The notes: a model not told the origin generated them from the sequence alone. A stretch of 64,000 nt of DNA from Gamsiella multidivaricata (GCF_025024155.1 NW_026251719.1:124001-188000); one strand, 5' to 3'. Shown: positions 23,507 to 36,461, numbered from the stretch's first letter. Numbers and translations are program-made.

Positions 23507-23599
23507 ATTATTATAAATTATAATGTCATCGCTCAAAATATTAGAGAAAAAGTCGTTTTGTTTGTTGTAACTATTATATGTTCATTCCGCCAATATGTT

Positions 23600-26231
23600 C
23601 TAGACGCGTACAGGCACGGCCGCCAATCCCACCAATTCAAACAAAATCGGGATCCCGTCAACGGCCAAAGCTCCAATGCCTGCGTACACGACCAGCTTTG
23701 ACACAATATCGACATCAAACCGGCTCTTTGGCGGATGCATCCTTTCGACCCTCAACAGCGCCTCCGCCTCATCCTCGAACCGACTAGTCAATCCGTCCTT
23801 ATGTCCCTCGTCAACACTTCCACACTCTGTCGATCCATTGCTCAGCACCGAAGAGTCGCGCTGATGATGTCCGTCCAACAGTGGACTCTTCTCCTCCATG
23901 CCAATCTCCTCATGCGTCGCTCCCTTCCTTACCCTCAACCCAATGGATAGCCCTTCATGTTGCTCCTTCTCGTACGCTGCCGCCGCCGCCAACGAATACT
24001 TCTCATGCACATCCATCGTCGATTGGAGTCCCACAATCTCAGCATTGCCCGACATGCTAGGCAGATCAATCACCGAGGGCACCTTTCCGATCGGATACCT
24101 CGACAGCGTGTTGTAGGTACTGGCAGGGATGAAATGTGGGCGGTACGGCAGACTGAACAGCTTGTAGACTGGTGGCAGGAGCACATACAACGCCTTCTTT
24201 GCCATCAATCGCCACACAAACAACGTTCCAACGCCAAAGACCAGTCGCAGCGCGCTCTTGATCAATCCCAGATCTGTGCTGTAGGGGATTGTAGCCGGAA
24301 CGGGATAGTTGGACGAGTACGAGGTCGATGCGAAATGAATGCTTGCAGGAATGAGGCCCATGATCACCGCAATGAATGCCACACAGTCGTCAAAGCAAGG
24401 GCAGTCGTCCACGGGGTCCGGGATGATGGAGACCAAGAAGATGCCTGTTGCGATCACAAATGGAGGCACCCACCAGACTGGACTGACCATATAATACTCG
24501 ATCGTGCGCCTGAATGTCCACTGGACCGCCCAGATGGTAATCCCAATAATCGATCCTCCAACACAGTCTGTGATCGAGTGCATTCCACAGTAAAGACGGC
24601 CATAGACAATCGAGACTGCATAGATGATAAGGCCAAGGATGGAAAGCTCGCGGGTATATGGGCTCCATGAGGCTGGGTCGGTTGTCAGCAGGTGGCAGTA
24701 GAGAAAGAGAGCGACGGAGATGGCGTTGGTCGAGTGTGAGCTGGGGAATCCATATTCAAGACAGGTTGATTTCGAGCGCGAGAGGCGGACGATTGGCGGT
24801 GAAAGTGGGCGAGGCAAGCACAGGTAGTCCTATGGCCATGGTTCCAAGGCGAGGCGTGCAATGGTTAGTTTTCGTTCACTTATTGCTCCTCTGGATAAAG
24901 TGATTAGCCATCATTTGTTTGGGTGTGCGTATCGGTAGGAAACCAAGAAAATGAGAGCACCCGCACACAGCCAACTTTAAGAAAAAATCCAGGCCCTGCC
25001 GCCACACATGTGCTGCAATGCTCACGGATTTGGTCCCTGCCCCCGCCGCTGCCATGTGAAGTATACAGCACCAAGGCAAAAAAACGTGCTATGACCAAAT
25101 CAAGAAAATTGTGGTAGTTGACCTACGGAGGTCAAGAAGGAGCCAAGAAGGCACTACCGGACGCTAGCCACGCTAACTTGGCAACCCATGTCACTCGCTC
25201 GTCACCAAGAAAAAAAGCCCTTGCAACCTGGTCCTGTCTGTATCTTTTTCCGTTGCGTTTGTTGCTGCGCTAAAAGGGGAGCGAGCGTGCAGACTAACTA
25301 ACAACAACAAAAAAACACAAATGTGCATCACGCTGCAAGCTTCTCTTCCAAACAAACATGATTTGATCTGGGGTCGTTGTGCTGAAAAAAGAACTCGCGG
25401 CGGCTGGATGAACGCTGCCTTTCCATAAGTGAATCTCCTCCTGTCCCTGAAGACCTGGCCCTAGATTTTTTTCCCTTCTTTGCTGCCTATCGATTGTCAT
25501 GTTCCTGCTCCAGCCCTTGTATCAAGTGTCTCGCATTCTTCATGCCAGCTCCGCCTACCCACTGTCTGTCCAATCCATTCCGAAAAATAAAATAAAATAA
25601 AGCGCTGTGCCTTGAGGGAGGATTGATTGCTGTATGGTTTCGATACCTTGAAGAATCCTGCCCAGTAGACACCCATCGCAGCGATCAGTGTGAATCTATT
25701 CAAGAGAGAAAAACGCAACGAGATAAGCACTTTGAACTGCAATTGCCTTTAGTGCCGGCGGCACAATGACGACCTATCATGGCTCAATTGCGCATGTCGA
25801 TGACACATTACCCACGAGCAATCTCAGCAAAGCCGAACCAAAAGAGGACGGGCAGGGCGATCATGAAGAAGGCGTGGTTGCCAGAGAAGGCCGTCGTTGT
25901 GAAATACACGTCCAAGACTGGGTGCCGTACTTTTTGCTATTATTGAACAATGACAAGATCACTCATCTCGTTATGAAACTGAACCCATCGATGAGGTAAA
26001 TGGAGAGACAGGTCATTCGATTCCAATGAATTGTGATGTTGCTATTTTTACCTGCATCGCATGCAGGATGGGTGTTTCGCTGCGGACATAGGGCAGGAGG
26101 AAGCGACGCAGGGCAGCACGGACGGGTGTGAGCTGTGAGTCGTAGTAGGCGTCCGAAGCTACGCCAGCAGGGATCTCGATGTCGAACTCCTCATCGAGCT
26201 GCAGCTGCTTTTCGGATGAGGTTGCGACCAT
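23600..26231 (-). CDS. Sphingoid long-chain base / sphingosine-1-phosphate phosphatase (PAP2 family)
   Basis: Four exons, 26231-26052, 25936-25812, 25695-25647 and 24829-23600, give 527 residues. The enzyme removes phosphate from sphingoid-base 1-phosphates in the ER membrane (LCB3/YSR3 in yeast), controlling ceramide against LCB-phosphate levels. All three PAP2 motifs are present: K118-DYLCLP-RP across the exon 3/4 junction, PSSH at 147-150 with the catalytic His150, and GRLYCGMHSITD with R196, H202 and D206. Several membrane helices flank the motifs. A hydrophilic stretch near residues 345-470 precedes a final hydrophobic helix at the C-terminus. Introns 1 and 2 are about 115 nt, but intron 3 (25646-24830) is 817 nt. 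The gene stands alone, upstream of the aldo/keto reductase on the same strand. Confidence 0.9.
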
Positions 26232-26863
26232 GGCTGCCAGGAAGGGCTGCGTTCAGGCGGAAGATGAAGGAGTGTGGGTGGAAGCAAGTGAAGGGTGTGA
26301 GGGGGAGAGTGTGCTCTGTCTTGGACGTAGTACTTGTAACAGTAAGGAAGAATATGGGAGTGAAGCAGTAGCAGAGGAGGGGTCGAGAGAGAAAGAGAGA
26401 GAGAGAGTGAAGGCTACCACCCAAAAGCCATGAAGAAGAGTGAGGGGTCAGCACAGGCAACCGCTCGCATTCCACACTCTCAGTAGCGGCAGCAGAGACA
26501 TGTCATCTTTGTCCTACGATAGAGGGGTACGGTGTGTTTGTAAACCCGCGCCGTATGAAAGTGAACCCCGCTCCGCTCTTTGGTTGTTTGGCGCGCGGGT
26601 TTTTGTTTCTCTAAAGAGAGAGAAAAAAAACCTGTTCATTCGTATCCCGGCTTCGGCTTGGTCGGGACATCGCTAAGTAAGAGTAAACCTTGCCATGGGG
26701 AGGATAGGTACTCATGAGCTATCCGTAGATCCATGCCATCCCAGTGATCCTGGCTACTATCACAGTCTCTACTTTTCGTCATTGTGGCAGCGTGGAGCAC
26801 ATCATTCCATGTAGTCTGAAAGATCTCCTTTCCAATTGCTTTAAAAATCGACGCATTATCCTG
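26232..26863. other. Upstream region of the S1P phosphatase gene
   Basis: About 630 bp with a GA-rich tract (26385-26410) and no supported gene. It must hold the promoter of the minus-strand phosphatase and the 3' flank of the reductase. Confidence 0.5.
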
Positions 26864-26869
26864 TTTATT
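26864..26869 (-). terminator. Poly(A) signal AATAAA for the aldo/keto reductase gene
   Basis: TTTATT on the plus strand is AATAAA on the minus strand, 41 bp past the reductase stop codon. Confidence 0.5.
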
Positions 26870-26909
26870 ACGAATAGTAAGCAATAGTAAGTACCCCCGT
26901 TTCCGCTAT

Positions 26910-28153
26910 TCAGCAATCATCAATGGGAGGAGAAGCCCATTCCAGCTTCTCAAACGCCTGTAGTCGTCGCCGCAGCGCGGCCTCACACCTCTCCTGTACC
27001 TCATCTCTCGCCCCATCCTCCTGAACATCCTTCCACCACGCCACATTCTTCTCCACCTCCTCTGCATTCGACATCCCCACCACTAGTCCTTCACATCCCC
27101 TCCACTTCATCGCAAACTTGACCGCGATCTCTGCCAGATCCTTGCCCGGCGACTGATCCTCCACAATCTTGATGCAATCCTGAGCCGCTGAGAGCAGCGG
27201 TGCTGGGGCAGGGTGCCATTCTGGAACTGGGATGTTCGAGCGAAGCAGACCCATCGATACCGGGGATGCGCTCCAGATAGTGGAAATGCCGAGGTCTCTG
27301 AAATGGGCGATGTAGTCTTGGAGGAGGGTGTTGTGAAGGTTGTAATGGCAGTAGGTCATGAGGATATCGAGCGTTTGGCCGACACGCTCATGAAGCACGG
27401 GAATCAGAGCCAGCAAGTAGGGCAGAGGGTATCCTAAGAAAGACGAAGATTGTACGACTCTAATCAGCAACAGTGAACGCATTTTCTTGTCTGCAGAGTG
27501 ATGAAAGCGGGTTTGATCTCGGTTCGATTCGATTCGTCATAACTTACCGCTGATGCCAACATACTTGATTTTGCCTTCAGCCTAATTCACGAGTTCAATT
27601 GGGATACCGCAAGTCGGTCAGGGACCCTTGATGATATTCCCATATTGCCTTGGTTATCAGGCAAAAACACCTGTATGTCAACAATGCACTGTACCTTGAG
27701 TCGAAAGAGTTCCCCAACAGCCTCAACGGCCTCGTCCACAGACACAAACTCGACATCGTGCGCATACACAATATCCAGATAATTCGTATGCATCCGATCC
27801 ATACTCTCCTCGACTGACGCCCTCACCCGCTCCTTTGAGTAATTAAATTCCTTCTTCTTCAGCCCATACCGTCCCACTTTTGTCGACAGATAGTAAGTTG
27901 ATCGAGGGTGCGTTGCCGAGATGGAGAGCAATGCCTTTCCAAGGACTTGTTCCGAGTTGCCGTAATACGGGGAGGTGTCGAAGGTGTTGATCCCTAGATC
28001 AATGGCTCGTTTGCAGGCCTCAGCGGGCCAGTGTGCCTTAATCGGGTTGTAGAGCTGCGCAAAGGCGGAGGTGCCGTAGATGATCGGGGAAACATCCATG
28101 CGGTCCTGAGGGACGTTCGGTGGTGTCTGGGGGAATACGTCTGAGACGGTCAT
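26910..28153 (-). CDS. Aldo/keto reductase, D-arabinose dehydrogenase (ARA2)-like
   Basis: Three exons, 28153-27695, 27581-27548 and 27433-26910, give 338 residues; exon 2 is only 34 nt (AEGKIKYVGISG). The catalytic tetrad of the AKR fold is visible: D59 and Y64 in FDTSPYYGNSE, K92 in STKVGRYG and H132 in YAHDVEF. KIKYVGISG is the conserved strand-plus-turn that follows. Length and motifs fit the NAD(P)-dependent D-arabinose/L-galactose dehydrogenase branch, which makes aldonolactones for erythroascorbate synthesis. The exact substrate is inference. It is expressed divergently from the amine oxidase, with 483 bp between the two start codons. Confidence 0.85.
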
Positions 28154-28636
28154 GGCTTGACTGTGGGTGGGGTGTTAAGATGTCAGTAGGGTCTATGTGG
28201 AGGTCGAGGTGGGGAGAGTGAAGAAAAGCAGAGGAAAGATTGGGTTTTCGGTGCTTCAATAAAAAACAAATGAAAAAAGAAACAAGTGCGCGAAAGGGCA
28301 TAATTGATTCTCACCGAGTGAAGAGAGTTCCTTGGGCGTATGTTGTTGCTGTTATTGCTCTCTTCCATTCTTACTCAGACCCGTTTCTTACTCAGACCCA
28401 GACCGAGTTGGTACCCACGGTCCTACCATTGTCATCTGCCTATAGCTGCAGCCAAAGGGAAAGAACCTACAGGGAGACATTGGAGACCAATGCAGGGCTC
28501 CAGGATCTGACATGTCCCTTTCAAGTTTGGGACTTGTTGTTGTCTGTGTAACAAACAACTGTCCACTCCACTGCCTGCCTTGGACTGGGCAAAACCCTCA
28601 TCCCGCCCACACTCACACACCTCATTCCTTCTCTCG
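28154..28636. promoter_or_regulatory. Shared divergent promoter region
   Basis: The 483 bp lie between the start codons of the aldo/keto reductase (-) and the amine oxidase (+). A short direct repeat (CTTACTCAGACC) occurs at about 28371 and 28388. No confident factor site is named. Confidence 0.4.
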
Positions 28637-30455
28637 ATGACCTCAATGACAGTGCAAGCCAAAAGAGTCATCGTCGTCGGTGGAGGCATTGCCGGTATTG
28701 CTGCAGGTAAGAGACGTTACAGAAGCCCTGTTTATTTTGTTTATTTATTTTTTTTCGTTGCGTTATAACACTGTGTTATTTTACTCATAGCGGCTGAACT
28801 CTCCAAAAACCCAAATATCCATGTAACCCTCCTCGAGGCTCGCGACCGACTTGGCGGTCGGGTCCAGACCCACCGCACCCTTATCCCCGCCTCATTCGAA
28901 TCCTCTAATCTTGTGCCCCAAGGTTCTTCTGCCATCGCCTTTGATTTTGGCGCCTCATGGGTCCATGGTCTTGATCCCTCGAACCCACTCTTCCCGCTCC
29001 TCAAGACTGGCCTGGTCGAGTACCATCACACGTATACAGACCTCATGTTCTATGCGCCCGGCCAACCGGCATTGCCTACGGAGGAGAGTGATTATTACTG
29101 GAAGGTCGTGTGGGATCTGTTGGATGAGGCACAGGCCTATGCGGCAGAGCATAGGGAGAGCATACCGGAGGAGATGTCGTTCTTGCAGTGGCTGACAGAG
29201 TATTTAGAAAAAAGGCAGATTATTGACCCAAAGGCGGAGGGATATTTGAGTGAGAAGGTCAAGGAGGCCGTACGAGGATTGGTCTTGTATTGGGCCGATG
29301 AGAATGCGATTCCGTTGAAGGACGCCTCGATGAAGTATATGGATGCGGAGGAGGTTTTCCCGGGGGAGCATTGTTTCGTCAGTAATGGGTATGATCGTGT
29401 GGTCAAGGTCCTTGCGAGTAAGCTCAGGAATGCGAGGGTTCTGTTGGAACACGTCGTCGAGAAGATTGACTACAGCGGTATGGCTCAGTCCTTTTTTTTC
29501 CTCCGCCACTAATGACTTTTGCCTTGCGGAATGTATGCGCCTCATACTCAACATTGAACACCTTGAAACGATTTTTTTTTCCTTGGTTCCGCGTCGTATC
29601 CTAGAGTCTGAGGTCAAAGTCGTCACCAACCACGGCACCTTCCACGCCGACCAAGTCCTCATCACCCTCCCTCTCGGCGTTCTTAAAGCCCAATCCCACT
29701 CCCTCTTCTGCCCACCTCTCCCCTCCACAAAACAACACGCGATCGCCCACCTAGGCTTCGGTACCATGTTCAAAATCCTTCTCTTCTTCCCCTCATGCTT
29801 TTGGCCCCCAGGTGTGCACTTCATCAACTTCCTTCCCTCCGCCAGCACCATCCCAAACACGGATCTTGTCGCTTACTTCTCCCTTTCAGACCAACAACGC
29901 GAAGCCCTGACGGTTTACATGAAAGACCTGGCCAATTACTCATCCTTGATGCCCGTCTACAATATTTCGATCCTGATCGGGTATGCAACCAACCATGCCG
30001 CTGAACTCATGGAGCGCCTATCAGATGAAGAGGCACGGATGGTCTATCTCTGTCAACTGGCACATTACTACCCAACCTTGGCAACTCTGGAGGGAAAAGA
30101 ATTCTGGCCAAAGATGTCGTTCATGACCCGATGGAACCAGGATCCGTTTGCAAGAGGATCGTACACGAGTATCCCTGTCGGTGCTTCGCCAAGGGATATC
30201 GAGGCGTTTGAGATACCCGTGGGCGCCAGAGTGTATGAGCAACTAGACGGGAATAATGATTATGAGCAGGATGGTGATGATAGCTACAGTTCGAGTTCGA
30301 CGGCGGCGGTGATGGCGGTGGATGACCTAGAGGCTGGGAGGGTGTTCTTTGCGGGCGAACATACCTCAAAGGCACATTTTGCAAGTGTCCAAGGAGCATT
30401 GATCACAGGTCGACGCGAGGCGGCCAAGATCCTTGGTCAAGGATCCTTTTTTTAG
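28637..30455 (+). CDS. FAD-dependent amine oxidase, polyamine oxidase-like
   Basis: Three exons, 28637-28706, 28791-29477 and 29605-30455, give 535 residues. The N-terminus has the FAD-binding Rossmann motif VIVVGGGIAGIAA (residues 11-23), continued by LLEARDRLGGRVQT. The C-terminus has the matching FAD-contact segment RVFFAGEHTSKAHFASVQGA. ITLPLGVLKA, GFGTMFKI and FDFGASWVHG are further family marks. Polyamine oxidases oxidise spermine, spermidine or their acetyl forms to aldehyde and hydrogen peroxide; the substrate is not decided here. An acidic and Ser-rich insert (near residues 466-482) interrupts the region before the last FAD segment. An in-frame ATG at 28580 would add 19 residues; I prefer 28637 because the GxGxxG motif then lies near the N-terminus as usual. 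Confidence 0.87.
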
Positions 30456-30663
30456 ATGATACGCGTAGAAGTGGAGAAGCCGTCACGAAGGACCACTCCT
30501 GATACAACGGTCATCATTCACTATCCAGCAAGGCATAATATGAATATGGAGATTAACAATGAATTAGATGTTTTTTTAAGTGTTTGTAGGAAAAAAAATG
30601 CTAGCTACTGGTAATACTGTACAAAAAATACATCGACGTTGATCTCTAGGATCTTTATCACGT

Positions 30664-33639
30664 TCATGACGCAGGCTTCTTCCTCCCCGCACCTAACGAC
30701 AACGGCCCCAATAAGACCGACGGCGATAACCTCGCAAAACTCCGTCGTCCGCTCATCTTCTTATGACTCGCTGTCGGTCCTGTCGTCCCATCCGTTGTTA
30801 GGCTCTTCGTCAACCGAATCATCCCCTCTGGGGGTGGTGGCATCCTGTCCGGTGGTGACGACGATAGCAGCGCCGACGCATAATTCAACGAAGAATGGAT
30901 CGACGCCGCCGCTGCCGCTGCAGGATCCATCGACGCCATTCCGTTCGGGCCAGCAGCGGCACCGATACCGCCTCCTGATGTCGGCACAGCCACTGTCGCT
31001 GCAGGTGCCGAGAAGAGCGACGACCGTTTCGCAGCCGAAGCCTTTGTAGCCGCCGTTGGTTCGGAATGCCGATGATGACGATCATGTTCCAGTTCTGGAC
31101 TCCTGGATTCCTCGCGCTCGATCTCTGCCGTGATCGCGGGATCGAGTGATGATCTGGAAGTCTGTCGCGACAATGGACTGGAGTAGAAGAGTTGTGGACT
31201 TGAACTGTCTTCCTCAAGGTCGGATTGAACAGTTGAGGTACGTCGACGGAAGATTCCTTTGGCCTTAGTCTTGGACTTGATCAGCTTGCTGGCGGGCCGG
31301 ACGACCGTGACAGGGACGGGGGAGTGGTTCAGACAGTAGCGGGAGACGCTTCCGAGGAGGAATCCCTTGACGGTGTTTCGGCCTCTGGTTCCAACGACCA
31401 ACATGTCTGGTTCGTACATCTTGATCTATTGGAAGTCGTCAAAAACAGCAAGGTCCTGGTTCAGCCATGGGTTTCGTAATCTCGCTTTCATATCCGCACC
31501 CTATCGCAGCGATGACGGAATAAAACGCTTGTGCGGGCATACCATGTGCTGAATGGTGTCGCGGACGTTGCCAACGAGGCACTCGACAATGATGTTGAGC
31601 TCCTTGGACTTGTTCTTTTCTCTGATCATGCCCATAAGCTTGGCTGCCTCCTCGCGCGCTGCAAGCTCCTGACCCTGGAAAGATGGGATGCCGGATTTGG
31701 CAACTATGGCATGGACGATGAAAACGACGAGGTTAGTTCAGTGGAGCAGGTCCTGCTTGTGTTGCACCATGACGACATTATGGTCAATCCCTCGACCCAG
31801 CTTGCTTGATGAATGCATATCCCTCGTCTGATGAACGAATGGCCAAAGAAGAAAAAAATGCATGCGCTTGCAGCATGCTAACGTGTTGCTGTATTCAAGT
31901 GTATGTGTGCACACCCAACTGATAGTCGTCTCCTAGCTTTTTTTTTTTGGATCCAAACATATAATCCTGTGAACGGGGACCTTTTTACAAAGTAAACAGA
32001 ACCCCTTCGTCTGCCTACTGCGCCCGGTGGATGATTATTATTTTCCCTTGTGCACATCTGATTGGTGTTTGATGCTCTAGTTGCCGTCTGTGCGATTCGA
32101 TCCCTGAACTGAGCCTGCTGCCCCTGCTCCTTGTCCCTTGTTTCTGATCCTGATCCTGCTCCTGTTCCTGTGCAGCCCCTGTTGGTCCCTTGCAACTATG
32201 CACGTATACACGTGCGAGTATGTACGGTATGCTTCCCTTCAGGAAAGTACTTTTTCTGTTCTCTCGTCAGCTGGCTCGATTTTCCTTCGGCTCACTCTGT
32301 TGACGGGACGGTGTTGGTAGTGTTGGTTGGCTGTCGACAGGAAAAATGTGGAGTGCACCAGGCTTTCCATAAACCAAAAAAAAAAAAAAAAAAAAAAATA
32401 GAACAGAACAGAACACACACACAAACACACACAAACACGAGGCGTTCTCCTAATGTGTCGTTGCTAAAGCGGCCCTGAATGAACTTACAAGAGTCCCGTA
32501 GTTCGATAGGTACGACCCTCAATGCCACAATCTATTTGTTCATGAATAAAAAGAAAAGAAAAGAAAAGAAAATGCGGTTAGCGTAACACGTTGGATCATT
32601 ATTGCATGCAATGCATACAATCATGCATGCAGCTCCTCCGCGGATAAAAAAAAAAGCGCGGGGATACATGCTCAACATTTTTCCTTTTTCACTGTCATTG
32701 TCGTCCACAATTGTCAAAAAAAAAGAAAAAGAAAAGAAAACGCCCACAATGTGGACGGATCTCATTCTTTTTTTGTGGACCAAAAATAACTCCCGTTACT
32801 GAATCCTAAACCTGGCGCCTCTCATCAGTCTAGGGAGGAACCCACAATCATTTCCCTTCACGAATTATGAAATAACCCAAGTTGCCCAATCAGAGTCGCT
32901 ACAAATGTATTGACCGGATGGGGACTTGTCCGTAACCTGGCAGAAAGCGCTTTACATCACTAACAATCCTCTTGTAAGACCTCCCGGAATTTTTTTTGCT
33001 GTGGTGCATACGCCTCCTGACAGATGATGCGTTGCATTGAAAGAATAAATGATGTTATGCATGGTTGCCCAAAGCAGAAGTATAACACGCTAGAGCCGAT
33101 CTAAGCGTCGTAAAATGCCTCTTCGATGTCATGCATCCACAAAGAAACGGTAAAAATGAGAAGGAAACGATAGAAAAGTCCCTAGTGCTCCTTACTTCAT
33201 CACCATCCTCGACCATGTTTTCCATCACCCATTGCAGTGCATGGGCGCTGTAGTCATTGAGGTCCGTGCCGACGAGGAAGGTCCTGGAGTACTTGGTTCT
33301 GTGCCAATGGTCTGTTCGTGCCTGGAGTGTGAAGGCGTACTGGGCTGTGGCCTCGCAGTCGAGGGTGTCGAATCCAACCCGGGCAACGTAACCGTTTTTG
33401 GATCGTTTCTTAGGCGGGGCTTCGGTTTTGCGTGTGTCGTCGTGATCCTTGCTGCTGCTGCTATTATTGTCGGTAATGGATGTAGGAGCGGTGGTGAGAG
33501 AGGTCGTGGTCGAGTTGGAGGGAGAGACTGTGGCGGAGCTTGCGGGCGTGGAAGTGGCGGAGGAAGAAGGGGGCGCGTTGGAGGACAGGGTCAGGGGAGG
33601 AGTGTTGATCGCCGTGCCCTGGCTGTCGTTGAGTGTCAT
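30664..33639 (-). CDS. Universal stress protein (UspA-fold) family protein
   Basis: Four exons, 33639-33196, 32531-32489, 31703-31543 and 31425-30664, give 469 residues. The 43-nt exon 2 encodes IVALRVVPIELRDS and is needed to join DGDE to FAKSGIPSFQGQEL. The USP fold ends with the ATP-binding signature GTRGRNTVKGFLLGSVS (Gly-2x-Gly-9x-Gly-Ser) and SPVPVTVVRP. The N-terminal 90 residues and the C-terminal 170 are Ser/Pro/Ala-rich extensions, typical of fungal but not bacterial USPs. Such proteins bind ATP or sense stress; the exact role is unknown. Introns 1 (664 nt) and 2 (785 nt) are long for this window, and intron 2 includes a 24-base homopolymer near 32376. It converges on the amine oxidase (208 bp apart). 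Confidence 0.85.
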
Positions 33640-34911
33640 TGGTGGAGGTGAAAGGTTGAGGCAGAGAGGAATGTAATGAGAAGGGGAAGGAGTGGAATGA
33701 GCTATGAAGGGAGGGGGGTTAGAGGTGAGGGAAAGAAGAGAAGTGTGAGAGACAAGGAACGGGCAAGTCTTTGTTGTTTTTGTGTGTTGGAGCAAGTCCT
33801 CGGGGCTGAAGTAGGCTCATACATTTTTTTTTTTTTTTTCGCTGCCGAAGCACACGCACACTTCGCATCCATTGAAGGTAAACAACGCAAGGACATCCCT
33901 CAACCTAAAAACACGCATTCGCTCGACCCAGGTAATCGGATTGCCTCCTGCCACTCCCTTCCCTTCAAAGGAAAGGATCCAGCCAGCCCATCGACCGGCT
34001 ATCCCGCGTATCCTATCCTACGCTGTCCTGTGCTGTCCTATCCTATCTGCACACTCACAACACGCGTTAGCACTCCCTTTTCCCCCATCTCCGTCATTCA
34101 TACTCACAGGCACCTGTCCACTCTTTATGTTTACTCTGAGCACCGCCTGTCATTTCCATTTTGGGCCCTTCCACCTCTCCTTCCTTCGGCTGCCTTGATG
34201 GCCCATAGCTTATTTCAATTTTTTTTAAGCGGCGCCCGATTTCCATCCGGAAACAGGCCAACGGGCAATGGTAAGATATTTGTGTTCTTGCGCGCAGGCC
34301 ACAATGAAGTGGTTGTCCTGTCTTTTTGTTCGTCATGGGTTTCAGCTGAGCAACTGTCCAGGCTACACACCATGTTTTAAACATGTACCTGGTAAGGTCG
34401 GGTGCGATTTATGCGACTTCAATGGTCAGTCCTCACTCCTGTTGTTCTCAATTGGGATGCTAAGACGGATTTTTGCATAATAGCGATTGAGTAAAGAGTC
34501 AGGTGTATGGCCACTGCAGCAAGTAGCAGTTCAAGAAAGGGCATTTGCACCCCAAACTACACTCCATCGTACCCACTTTTCAATTTTCTGACCTCTAGAC
34601 AGCTCTGGCCTGGTGATTTTTGTGCATCCCCCAACCGATGAAATCCCCAATTGCAAAAAGGCACGGCCCGAAATTGCGATCAATCAGTGCTTCGCCCGTC
34701 CCTGAAATTCAACTGGCGGATTTCCTTTTTGGCCGTGACTGTGGGGACCCCTCATGAGAGAAACAAGATGCCAGCCACAGCGCCCAAGGTAGCCAGGCAC
34801 CAACGCCTAGAAGCATCGACAGGAACACAACCTGCCCGAAACACACATACGTCTTTTTCTACCACCCGACCGAACCCTACACCGGCTTGCAACCTGTGAC
34901 GTGTTTGACTC
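33640..34911. other. Divergent intergenic region between the USP and ORC4 genes
   Basis: About 1.27 kb separate the two start codons. Features seen are a poly(T) run at 33824-33839, pyrimidine-rich stretches and CCTATC-type repeats near 34010-34050. A Cys-rich 70-codon ORF (34268-34480) lacks splice partners and support. Both promoters must lie here. Confidence 0.5.
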
Positions 34912-36461
34912 ATGACCATGGATGATTTGGTGACTCTGGCCAAGACGGCCATCTCAGCGCGTCTTGCAGAACACTCCATGCCGCCAGCACTCGTCGGACT
35001 CGAGGAACAATACAAGTACGGATACCAGTCTACGCTTTTCAATTGGATGGTTTTAAAGTCGCACACGGAGATCCTTTATTTGATTCTTCAGTTTCTCAAA
35101 GATAAGATATCCTGATCTACTCATCCATAGGAAAGTCCATGGCTTGATGCGGCGGACGATTGAAATGGGCGAAAGCAACTCCTGTCTGATCCTAGGACCT
35201 CGAGGCACTGGAAAGACAATGGCAAGGAATTAAAGCAATATAGGGTGATACGGAAATGACAATGTAGAATGCAGCAAGTCGCGATATTAACCGCTCTCTG
35301 TATCCAATCTTCCACACAGCTCGTTCGCCAGGCATTACAGGAGATCGAAAAGCAATTCAGGATAGACATCAATCGGACCACGGATCATAATATGGATATG
35401 GATGTTGACGGACGCAAAGAATTCATGGTCATCCATCTCAATGGAATGGTCCAGACAGATGATAGAATGGCACTGAAGGAGATCATGCGACAGCTTTCAC
35501 GGGAAGGCGAGTCGGAAATGGGAAACACCAATGTAAGACGGAATGAACTCGTAAGGCGCGCCTCTACATTTTATCCGCTCTCCAATGGACTCGGAACTGA
35601 AGACGATCCTTCTTCAATGGTTATTAGACATCATTCTCGGACTCGCTTCCCTCATTACTCACGTTTTTGAAGGCTGGAACGAAAGAGCAATATCCGATTA
35701 TTTTTATCCTGGACGAGTTCGATCTGTTTGCGCAACATACGAAACAATCTCTGCTTTACAACCTATTCGACGTGGCACAGAGCGCAGAGTGGCCAATTGC
35801 TGTCATTGGCGTCACTTGTCGTATGGTAAGTTCTTTATACGCAACCGGACCGATTGAGCAGCGCCGGTGATTTCGGGAAGGAGTATCTAACAATTGTTTA
35901 TTTCCTTTTAGGACGCATTGGAATTACTAGAGAAGCGCGTCAAGTCGAGATTCTCGCATCGGCATTACTATACGTTCCCACCTAGCGCCTATCACGACTA
36001 TGCGGAGGTCTGTCAGAATGCCCTCTTGCTATCGCCCGCAGATTTGGAGATTCAATCGGTGGAAGGAATGCTCATGGGCGAAGATCTCGAAGACAAATTG
36101 ATATTCATGAACGAATTCAACCGTCGCGTGAAGGTACAGCAGACAATGTGTTAGAGGATTTCCTCGCCTATCATTATAGATCGCGCGGTGAATAAATGCG
36201 ATCCCTGTGCACAAGATGTCACTAACGACGCTTTTTTATTTCTTCGTGGATCATTTTTCTCGTAGATGCTGTTTGAAGATGGTGGATTTTCAAAGGTCGT
36301 GCAGCGGATATACGATCTAATGAAGGATGTCCGAGGGTTCTATCGCCTCTGTGTATGTGCATTGTTTCCGCTATCGCACATCGACGTTCAGCGGGAAAAT
36401 GGGTTGCCCTCCTGTTTACTCATGTGCTAATTATGTCGTTCTCCTCCACGGGAGGGTTGTG

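Noticed and set aside
23957..24670. Plus-strand 237-codon ORF opposite the S1P phosphatase
   Set aside because: It mirrors exon 4 of the phosphatase; Arg/His/Asp-rich composition is typical of an antisense shadow.
27500..27545. GGTTCGATTCG resembling a tRNA B box
   Set aside because: No A box, no cloverleaf and no acceptor stem could be formed; it lies in an intron of the aldo/keto reductase.
31531..31809. Plus-strand 92-codon ORF opposite the USP gene
   Set aside because: It is the shadow of USP exon 3, whose minus-strand reading has the family motifs.
34268..34480. Cys-rich 70-codon ORF upstream of ORC4
   Set aside because: No signal peptide, no splice partner and poor start context; it lies in the presumed promoter.
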